A program made the position numbers and the translations under genes. A stretch of DNA of 19,756 bases from Candidatus Krumholzibacteriota bacterium (lineage in GTDB: Bacteria > Krumholzibacteriota > Krumholzibacteriia > Krumholzibacteriales > Krumholzibacteriaceae), in contig DAOVFR010000015.1 in NCBI GenBank assembly GCA_030672805.1, positions 1 to 19,756 on the forward strand, in the 5' to 3' direction. The notes below the pieces were generated by a model. That model saw nothing but the letters and a program-made list of their open reading frames with translations. It was not told where the DNA came from and did no database searches. Below are positions 13,989 to 19,756 of the stretch, piece after piece. Within the stretch, counting starts at the first letter, position 1, and each line of letters begins with the position of its first letter.

Positions 13989-15551
13989 TCAATTCGGCTC
14001 GATTCCGTAACGCTTCAGTTTCTTGAACAGTCCCTGGCGTGTGATTCCAAGGGCCCCGGCTGTCTTCGACCGGTTTCCGTGGAACCGTTCCAGTGCTTCC
14101 CGGATCATCCTGATCTCGAGACTCCGGATCGAGGCCGGCAGAGTCGATCCACCCGCAGACCCGTCGCAGCCCTCCTCCAGATCACCACTTTTGATGTACC
14201 CGGATATCATCGCGGGTGTTATCACACGGACGCAGGAATTAAGGGCCAGGATACGTTCCATCTCGAACTTCAATTCGCGTACGTTTCCCGGCCAGCTATA
14301 CGAAAGAAGCACTTGCAGCGCACCGGAAGAGATCGACGGCGCCGGCTCGCCCGCCGCCCCGGCGTGAGAGGCAAGAAAATGTCTCGCGAGCGGCAGAATA
14401 TCCTCCTTGCGCGCCCTGAGCGGCGGGATATTCATGGAGATCCCGTTGATCCGGAAAAACAGGTCCTTTCTGAATGTTCCCTTTTTGACCATGTCGACAA
14501 CGTCCCTGTTTGTCGCAAAGACGAAGCGGACATCGATACTTCGGAAACTGCTCGAACCGAGCCGCCTGATCTCTCTTTCCTGCAGCACGCGGAGAAGCGA
14601 AGCCTGCATCGACGACGGCATCTCACCGATCTCATCGAGAAAGAACGTGCCTCCGTTCGAACTTTCGATCAACCCGGCACGGTCTCGCAACGCTCCCGTG
14701 AACGAACCCCTGACGTGACCGAAGAGTTCGCTCTGAAGAAGCGATGGCGGCATCTCCATACAGTTGAGAATGATGAGTTCGCCCTTATGTCTTGGACCAA
14801 GGCGATGCAGATTCCTGGCAACGATCTCTTTTCCCGTTCCGCTGTCGCCCTGGATGAGAACCGGGATATCACTGCGGGCGCCGAGCTTCACAAGCTGCCT
14901 GATATGAACGGCGGTATCCGATTCGCCTATGAACGGCGGGGCCATCCGGATCGCATCGCGAGTTGTGACAGGGTCCATTTTTACAGGCAGACCAAACGAA
15001 CCGGCGAGTGTCCCGAGCAATCGCAAACACGAAACGAGAGTGCCGTAACGATTCGGGACCACCCTGATCCGCGACCCTGGATACCGGAGCACCAGGCTGA
15101 TCTCCAAACCGTCCAAATATCCCTCGATCGAGACATAGCCGCCTTCCCCGCAGACACACGCCTCCCACCGTATGCCTGAACAGTCGATGACAAAGAAATG
15201 ACACCCGTGCAGGGCAGCCGTCTCCCGGTACATTGTCACAGTCTTTCGAGTGTCCGGTTGCCCGGCCCCGCCATGCCCGCCCCCCCGGTTGTCCCGTCCT
15301 GTCTCATGCAGTCCGTGCAAACGGCCGTTCATCACAAGAGATACAGGCTCCGGGAACAGCCCGAACTGTCTCCACAGCTGCACGTGAAGCGCGGCGCCCG
15401 GTGTACATTGCGCTCCTGCTTGGCACGCCGTGTGTGTATGATCCAGCACTTTCACACGTGGTGACCCGGGGGACGTGACGCACATGCGTACAGAATCCGC
15501 TTCCAGGGCCTCGCTCATCAGTTCCAGGAACACCTCAACGGGAATCTCCAA
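13989..15551 (-). CDS. Sigma-54-dependent transcriptional activator, Fis-type HTH
   Basis: 520 residues. This bacterial enhancer-binding protein opens sigma-54 promoters using ATP. The AAA+ domain (about 206-435) shows Walker A GDSGTGKE (235-242), the sigma-54 contact loop as GSFTGA (282-287, Ser in place of the usual Ala), Walker B GGTFFLDE (300-307), the FRKDLFFRING segment (360-370) and YSWPGNVREL (418-427). A Fis-like helix-turn-helix ends the protein (about 480-516, with GNRSKTAGALGITRQGLFKK). The N-terminal 200 residues match no receiver, GAF or PAS domain I recognise and hold seven Cys (24, 43, 49, 117, 124, 132, 134) plus a Gly-rich loop at 88-98. The start is TTG with GAGGAGG seven bases upstream. 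Likely targets are lnt or the divergent OPT gene, but no clear -24/-12 promoter was found nearby. Confidence 0.92.
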   Translation of the reverse strand: MEIPVEVFLELMSEALEADSVRMCVTSPGSPRVKVLDHTHTACQAGAQCTPGAALHVQLWRQFGLFPEPVSLVMNGRLHGLHETGRDNRGGGHGGAGQPDTRKTVTMYRETAALHGCHFFVIDCSGIRWEACVCGEGGYVSIEGYLDGLEISLVLRYPGSRIRVVPNRYGTLVSCLRLLGTLAGSFGLPVKMDPVTTRDAIRMAPPFIGESDTAVHIRQLVKLGARSDIPVLIQGDSGTGKEIVARNLHRLGPRHKGELIILNCMEMPPSLLQSELFGHVRGSFTGALRDRAGLIESSNGGTFFLDEIGEMPSSMQASLLRVLQEREIRRLGSSSFRSIDVRFVFATNRDVVDMVKKGTFRKDLFFRINGISMNIPPLRARKEDILPLARHFLASHAGAAGEPAPSISSGALQVLLSYSWPGNVRELKFEMERILALNSCVRVITPAMISGYIKSGDLEEGCDGSAGGSTLPASIRSLEIRMIREALERFHGNRSKTAGALGITRQGLFKKLKRYGIEPN

Positions 15552-15558
15552 TCATGAA

Positions 15559-15565
15559 CCTCCTC
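15559..15565 (-). promoter_or_regulatory. Ribosome binding site that fixes the TTG start of the sigma-54 regulator
   Basis: GAGGAGG on the minus strand lies seven bases before the TTG at 15551. An ATG between them (15555-15553) is out of frame and stops after six codons. Confidence 0.7.
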
Positions 15566-15691
15566 ATCACATGGGTGGCAGCATAAAGATCCCTTTCCGC
15601 AATAACCGTTCCGCACCCGGAAAGATCCACGTAACGAGATGTTTCACAACCAATTAGCATTTCATGGGGAGGCCGGGAGACCGCTGGGGCA

Positions 15692-15748
15692 TGTCAAGTG
15701 TTTGACGCTATCATTTACTTGACTAAAACCAATACCAACGGATACCAT
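15692..15748 (+). promoter_or_regulatory. Promoter-like region with repeated TTGAC elements upstream of the OPT gene
   Basis: The 276-base space between the divergent regulator and OPT genes contains an inverted GTCAA/TTGAC pair (15693-15697 and 15702-15706) and a third TTGAC at 15719-15723, seventeen bases after the second. The best plus-strand promoter is TTGACT (15719-15724), an 18-base gap, then TACCAT (15743-15748). An alternative is TTGACG (15702-15707), a 16-base gap, then TAAAAC. The repeated TTGAC could also be a regulator site. No sigma-54 GG-N10-GC promoter was seen here. Confidence 0.35.
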
Positions 15749-15766
15749 GCATTAACTTGCGTTGAG

Positions 15767-15782
15767 TGTTGAAAATTCAACA
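15767..15782. promoter_or_regulatory. 16-base palindrome upstream of the OPT gene, possible operator
   Basis: TGTTGAA, a two-base AA centre, then TTCAACA form a perfect 7-2-7 inverted repeat. It lies 46 bases before the OPT start codon and about 19 bases downstream of the best candidate -10 box, where a bound repressor would block transcription. Which protein binds is not known. Confidence 0.4.
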
Positions 15783-15827
15783 GCTAGTTTTCACCCCAAG
15801 ATTCACATAAGTGGAAAGGAGGGCTAA

Positions 15828-17846
15828 ATGGCCGACAGTGAATTCAAGCCTTATGTATCGGCTGATACCCAGATGAAGGAGTTCACGATACGTGCGGTCG
15901 TGATCGGCGCCATCCTCTCCGTGGTGCTGGGAGCCGCCAACGCCTACCTGGGACTGGTAGCAGGCATGACGGTGGCGGCTACGTTCCCTGCCGCCGTTAT
16001 GGCAATGGCGGCTTTAAGGGCTCTAAAGGGCACCATCCTGGAGGAGAATACCTGCCGTACCACGGCGGCCGTGGGTGAGGCGCTGGTCGCCGGTGCGATC
16101 TTCACCATCCCGGCGTTCCTGATCGCCAAGAACCCGATGACGGGTGAACCGATCTGGGAAAAAATCCACTACTGGGAAAGTACGGCGCTTATGCTCGTTG
16201 GTGGCATCCTCGGTGTCTGCTTCGTGATCTTTCTCAGAAGGGTGCTCATCGAGGATAAGTCGCTTCCGTTCCCGGAAAGTGTCGCCTGCGCAGAGATCGT
16301 AAAGGCCGGCCAGGGGCACGCGACCGGAGCCAAGTACGTCTTTGGCGCAATTGGGCTCGCGGCGGTTCTCGAGCTGCTCAAGAACGACTTCGGACTGCTG
16401 CTCGTCAAGAGCTATGTAATGAAATTCTGGACGCTTCCAATCGTCAGGAACTTCCAGCTCATGACGACCAAGCTGAAAGCGGTCGGGGCAGCATCGAGCC
16501 CGACCGGCGGCATCTTCATCGAATCTCCCGCTGCCTCGCCGGCAATGCTTGGTGTCGGGTACATCATCGGCCCCAAGCTGGCTTCCATCGTTTTCTCGGG
16601 CGGCGTTTTCGGACATTTGATGCTTGTACCGCTGTTCATCTTCATCAACGGTACGATGGCGTCGGAAGTGGGCGGTGATGTAACGTGGCTCAAGATCACC
16701 AACGCAGTCTGGAATTCGCAGGTCCGTCCTCTCGCGGTCGGCGCCATGCTGGTCGGAGCATTTTACACGCTGTTCAAAATGCGTAATTCGCTCAGTACAG
16801 GTGTCGCCCGCGCGTTCAAGGACCTGAAGCAGATCGGCAAGGGGACTTCAAGCAGCGAGACGAACCGTCTTGAAAGGGATCTTCCCTACTCGGGAACGGT
16901 TATCGGTATTCTCCTGCTCGTTATCCCGATCACGCTCCTGTACTACCACTTCAGCGGCAGCATCGTTGGCGCGATCGTCTCTGCACTCGTGATGACGGTC
17001 GCCGGATTCCTCTTCGCCGCCGTTGCCGGGTTTCTCGTTGGAACCATCGGCTCGAGCAATAACCCTATCTCCGGACTGACGCTGTCGACCCTTATCGTGG
17101 CGGCGCTCCTCATGGTCGTAGTCGGCGTCAAGGGCCCGTTCGGTATTGCGGCGGTTCTCGGTGTTGCAGCCGTCGTATGCTGCTCGAGCGGCGTCGCGGG
17201 CGACATCATCCAGGATCTGAAGGCCGGGCATATCCTCGGCGGCACCCCGAAAGCGATGGAAATGGGATGCATAATCGGCGTTGTCGCGGCGGCTCTCGTT
17301 ATGGCAATCGTTTTACAGCTTCTCCATTCGGCCTACGGTATCGGTGGAGACGCACTTCCGGCCCCACAGGCCGGGCTGATGGCCATGCTGAGCCAGGGGA
17401 TCATCACCGGCGGCATGGCCTGGCCGCTCGTTATCATGGGAGCCCTTTTCTCCATCGGTCTGATCCTCATCGGCGCACCGTCACCGATGCTGATCGCTGT
17501 GGGTATGTACCTGCCGTTCCATACCACGTTCGCCATCTTCCTCGGTGGAATCATCAAGTGGGTCACCACCACGATCATGGAGAAGCGCAACCTCAGCAAG
17601 GAAAAGACGGAAAACACAGGCATTCTCCTCGCTTCCGGCCTGATCGCGGGTGAGGCGCTGATGGGTATCATCATTGCGGCGACCGTTGTTGCCGCGGGAA
17701 GCAAAGCAGTGGGAGCCGCGGGCAGGGGTCTCCTGCCGCCCCTTATCGAGGGTGGAAGCCCTTGGCTTGCAATCGCCTTCTTCGCTGTACTGGCGTACGT
17801 GCTTATCAGGATCCCGCTTCAGAACGCAGCGAAAAATGACCAGTGA
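15828..17846 (+). CDS. OPT-family oligopeptide/metal-chelate transporter
   Basis: 672 residues, almost wholly hydrophobic with roughly 14-16 membrane helices. The family (OPT, with peptide and yellow-stripe-like branches) imports small peptides or metal-chelator complexes using the proton gradient. Recognisable segments are AANAYLGLVAGMTVAATFPA near the N-terminus, SSPTGGIFIESPAASPAMLG near 224-243, GSSNNPISGLT (about 407-417) and the stretch from CSSGVAGDIIQDLKAGH to GGTPKAMEMG (about 452-482), typical of bacterial members. The ATG at 15828 follows GGAGGG. The C-terminal helix ends in a short polar tail. A strong terminator follows, then a PqqD-like gene. Substrate is undetermined; the length and motifs favour a complete, working protein. 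Confidence 0.93.
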   Translation: MADSEFKPYVSADTQMKEFTIRAVVIGAILSVVLGAANAYLGLVAGMTVAATFPAAVMAMAALRALKGTILEENTCRTTAAVGEALVAGAIFTIPAFLIAKNPMTGEPIWEKIHYWESTALMLVGGILGVCFVIFLRRVLIEDKSLPFPESVACAEIVKAGQGHATGAKYVFGAIGLAAVLELLKNDFGLLLVKSYVMKFWTLPIVRNFQLMTTKLKAVGAASSPTGGIFIESPAASPAMLGVGYIIGPKLASIVFSGGVFGHLMLVPLFIFINGTMASEVGGDVTWLKITNAVWNSQVRPLAVGAMLVGAFYTLFKMRNSLSTGVARAFKDLKQIGKGTSSSETNRLERDLPYSGTVIGILLLVIPITLLYYHFSGSIVGAIVSALVMTVAGFLFAAVAGFLVGTIGSSNNPISGLTLSTLIVAALLMVVVGVKGPFGIAAVLGVAAVVCCSSGVAGDIIQDLKAGHILGGTPKAMEMGCIIGVVAAALVMAIVLQLLHSAYGIGGDALPAPQAGLMAMLSQGIITGGMAWPLVIMGALFSIGLILIGAPSPMLIAVGMYLPFHTTFAIFLGGIIKWVTTTIMEKRNLSKEKTENTGILLASGLIAGEALMGIIIAATVVAAGSKAVGAAGRGLLPPLIEGGSPWLAIAFFAVLAYVLIRIPLQNAAKNDQ

Positions 17847-17856
17847 TTCGTAACAG

Positions 17857-17900
17857 GACCCCGGGACGGACCAGGTCCGCTCCGGGGTCTTTATTTTTTT
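17857..17900 (+). terminator. Rho-independent terminator after the OPT gene
   Basis: GACCCCGG (17857-17864) pairs perfectly with CCGGGGTC (17882-17889). The loop contains a second nested pairing, CGGA with TCCG. A T-rich run, TTTATTTTTTT, follows at 17890-17900. The site lies between the OPT stop and the start of the PqqD-like gene, so that gene depends on readthrough or another start. Confidence 0.9.
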
Positions 17901-17915
17901 CAGCTGAAACAGACG

Positions 17916-18335
17916 ATGAAACAGAAGAAGAAAAAGCCCATTGAAATCAACTTTCTTGATCTCATTCCCAGGTGCCTGATCGAATACGAGATCAGCGATG
18001 AGAAGCTGGTAACCCTGCTTACACCGAGGTTCGGAAACCGCCTGCTGAAGAAATTGCTCGAACCCCGGCTCAAGAACCGGTTCCTCAAGATCAAGCTCGA
18101 CGAGATAGGCAGCGCCGCCTGGCTGCTTTGCGACGGCACGAGGGACATCAAGACGATCGGGAGAAATCTACAGGAACGGTTCGCGGAACAGATCGAGCCG
18201 TGCTACGAACGTCTCGATATTTATTTCAGACAGCTCGAGGGATCGAAATTCATCTGCTACTCGAATCTCGAAGAGTGCCGGATGGCGCAACAGCAGGCTG
18301 AAGAAGCGAAGGGCCGAGAATCCCATACCCCCTGA
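17916..18335 (+). CDS. PqqD-family (RiPP-recognition-fold) small protein
   Basis: 139 residues. The central part, with LDEIGSAAWLLCDGTRDIKT (61-80) and a second half ending in LEGSKFICY (107-115), resembles PqqD-domain proteins, a winged-helix fold that in PQQ and RiPP pathways binds precursor peptides. The N-terminus is very basic (MKQKKKK) and five Cys are scattered (20, 72, 96, 114, 121). The ATG is only 16 bases after the terminator's T run and lacks a good ribosome site, so expression is likely low or coupled to OPT readthrough. No PQQ gene, radical SAM enzyme or precursor peptide is visible. Its 3' 86 bases overlap the lipoprotein gene on the other strand. The family call rests on motif resemblance. 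Confidence 0.72.
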   Translation: MKQKKKKPIEINFLDLIPRCLIEYEISDEKLVTLLTPRFGNRLLKKLLEPRLKNRFLKIKLDEIGSAAWLLCDGTRDIKTIGRNLQERFAEQIEPCYERLDIYFRQLEGSKFICYSNLEECRMAQQQAEEAKGRESHTP

Positions 18336-18858
18336 CCTCCAGTACCTTTAATACGCTCTCCCCGTTACTTTCCGATTCCATTTTGCCCCACACCCAGACC
18401 CTGACACCATCGAAATGAAACAACACCCCGGCCAGGGCTCCACCCAGTTCGATGCGCTCGCCGGTCCGCCCGGCGACAAGGATCAGATCATCCCCGTCCA
18501 CATGCAGAACACCGATCACCGGAGTGATACCGCCGACCGGCAGCAGCTCGTACCGCTCCACACGCAGGGTCCCGCCTGGTTCATCGCCCTTTTCCATGGT
18601 GCCCCAGACGCGGGCGGCAAGCCCGTCCAGACCGATGAGATCGGACTCGAAATCCGATCCGGTTAGCAGCCACCCGGTACCGTCAGGTTCGGTCAGCAGG
18701 ATACGCCTGTCGAGGATATGATCGCCGGTAACATTCACCACGCCATCGATGAAATCCAGACCGGACGAATCTCTCCGTGGAGGGACCGAGGCGCACGACA
18801 GCATCAGGCACATGGCGATAAAAACGATACCGTTACTGGACGCGCACAAAGACCGCAT
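18250..18858 (-). CDS. Putative secreted lipoprotein with two internal repeats, function unknown
   Basis: 202 residues. The N-terminus has a hydrophobic segment GIVFIAMCLMLSC followed by ASVPP, a plausible though imperfect lipobox with Cys21 as lipid site. The body is predicted beta-rich and appears to hold two copies of one unit: a first half with LDGLAARVWGTME and LRVERYELL, and a second with FDGVRVWVWGKME and LKVLEVRGYGIL. The ATG at 18856-18858 is preceded by GGAGG and lies inside the end of the upstream protease gene (26-base overlap), so the two are likely co-translated. The C-terminal tail (SGTLRDSSSR) looks disordered and lies within the antisense overlap with the PqqD-like gene. I do not recognise a named family. 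Confidence 0.7.
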   Translation of the reverse strand: MRSLCASSNGIVFIAMCLMLSCASVPPRRDSSGLDFIDGVVNVTGDHILDRRILLTEPDGTGWLLTGSDFESDLIGLDGLAARVWGTMEKGDEPGGTLRVERYELLPVGGITPVIGVLHVDGDDLILVAGRTGERIELGGALAGVLFHFDGVRVWVWGKMESESNGESVLKVLEVRGYGILGPSLLQPAVAPSGTLRDSSSR

Positions 18859-19756
18859 TCATCCTCCCGGCACTATCACCATCAATATTCAATTGAATCA
18901 GGCTGTGGGGCGCAACCGGAAACAGAATGTATTCCGGTGCGGTTCTCTTGACATCTCCCAGTATGCTCTCGGATGAAAAATCAACCTGTGTCACGAACAG
19001 GGGCGAGAAATCTCCCTTTAAATCGATCGACGTGTATGAATACCTGGGATCTTCCGTGACGGTAAGACCGCTCAGGTAACAGGTTGCGCTCCAATCGGCG
19101 AAGACCTCGAGGAAACCATCGGCCGTTGCCTGTTCGATGTTTTCGGTATTGGTTTTTTTCGATTGAACCAGTCTTCTGAAGATATCGTTTCCAAACTGGT
19201 CCCCCAGGTACCGGAAGAACAGGTAAGCGGCGCCGCGCGCCTCGAGACTGTCATCGAACCTGTACAAGAGGTGCGCATCACCAGGGTCCTTCAGAAATAG
19301 GTTCGCACGCAGGATATTACTGTTATTATGGCCGCTCAGGTCCTCGGCTATGTGGGACATCCCCTCGTCGATCCATAACTCCTCCATGAATTCCCCGCTC
19401 ACCCCGTCGCCGTATATCAGCACCCGGTAGTTGAACATGATCTGGTGCTGGAATTCATGCGCCAGAACGCCCCTGATAACCTCGAGCTGCCATTCCTGTT
19501 CAACCGGCCACCAGACCGTATCGGGAACCATCGAGTAGAATATTTCCATGGAGTTCGATCTTGGCGCAACACCCGGCAGCAGATCGCCGGGAAGAAAGAA
19601 CCCCGCGATGATCCCCTCCCCGGGCTCTACATACGGCGTCATCCCGTTGACAACCGGTGTGAGCAGGATCGTGATCTTCCCATCGCGGTTGATGTCAGAC
19701 TCATTCCCGAAATATGTCTTGTTATTGTAGTAGATCATCTCGTCGAAATGCCGGCC
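18833..19756 (-). CDS. Zinc metallopeptidase, M30 (hyicolysin)-like, N-terminus outside window
   Basis: The frame is open to the window edge, with GRHFDE before the first internal Met at 19738, so the true start lies beyond the end. At least 307 residues are visible. The HEXXH zinc site is LAHEFQHQIMF, at about 92-102 counted from that Met, and the third ligand region is ELWIDEGMSHIAED about 30 residues later, the layout of gluzincin peptidases. The segment YFGNESDINRDGKITILLTP, with a Ca-binding look, precedes it as in M30-type proteins. A C-terminal beta-rich portion follows. The gene ends overlapping the lipoprotein start, and the pair is probably exported. A signal peptide cannot be checked. 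Family placement is by motif and general layout. Confidence 0.75.
   Translation of the reverse strand, partial: GRHFDEMIYYNNKTYFGNESDINRDGKITILLTPVVNGMTPYVEPGEGIIAGFFLPGDLLPGVAPRSNSMEIFYSMVPDTVWWPVEQEWQLEVIRGVLAHEFQHQIMFNYRVLIYGDGVSGEFMEELWIDEGMSHIAEDLSGHNNSNILRANLFLKDPGDAHLLYRFDDSLEARGAAYLFFRYLGDQFGNDIFRRLVQSKKTNTENIEQATADGFLEVFADWSATCYLSGLTVTEDPRYSYTSIDLKGDFSPLFVTQVDFSSESILGDVKRTAPEYILFPVAPHSLIQLNIDGDSAGRMNAVFVRVQ

Noticed and set aside
14079..15179. 366-residue plus-strand frame opposite the sigma-54 regulator
   Set aside because: The other strand has intact AAA+ and HTH motifs; this frame has none.
15664..15705. 13-codon plus-strand frame as a precursor peptide for the PqqD-like protein
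   Set aside because: No ribosome site, no leader-like features, and far from the PqqD-like gene.

Overview
The window reads as part of the chromosome of a Gram-negative, probably anaerobic or facultative bacterium of moderately high GC. Gram-negative: an Lnt-type lipoprotein acyltransferase, a single-POTRA Omp85 barrel ending in Phe and a putative lipoprotein. Anaerobic lean: a DUF362 protein followed by a large NapH/NapG-like polyferredoxin. The mix would fit Desulfobacterota or a neighbouring candidate phylum, but nothing seen fixes the taxon. Starts are often TTG or GTG (cheR, cheA, cheD, lnt and the sigma-54 regulator), each with a good Shine-Dalgarno.

Layout. (1) 1-1996, plus: 3' end of a DUF362 gene and a six-cluster membrane polyferredoxin. 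(2) 2021-10779, minus: nine genes in one direction, read cheW, cheR, cheA, cheD, cheB, chrA-like half transporter, alanyl-tRNA editing protein, pcm, HDAC-family deacetylase. The last three are joined by 4-base stop/start overlaps, as are cheR/cheA. A sigma-28-like promoter precedes cheW. (3) 10955-12265, plus: a compact Omp85 protein, divergent from cheW. (4) 12353-15551, minus: a sigma-54 activator with a Cys-rich N-terminal region, then lnt. (5) 15828-18335, plus: an OPT-family transporter, a strong intrinsic terminator, then a PqqD-like protein. (6) 18250-19756, minus: a metalloprotease cut by the window end, then a putative lipoprotein whose 3' end overlaps the PqqD-like gene antisense.

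How the genes fit. The chemotaxis block has the kinase, coupling protein, both adaptation enzymes and the deamidase, but no receptor, no CheY and no CheC/CheX, so these must lie elsewhere. The three genes at its distal end share a proofreading/repair theme (mischarged tRNA hydrolysis, isoaspartyl repair, deacetylation). The OPT transporter next to a PqqD-like (RiPP-recognition-fold) protein is the most suggestive accessory pairing, although no precursor peptide or radical SAM enzyme is in view. No tRNA, rRNA, CRISPR array, insertion sequence or phage gene was recognised. No gene-free stretch exceeds 300 bases; the longest, 15552-15827, holds promoter-like and palindromic elements.
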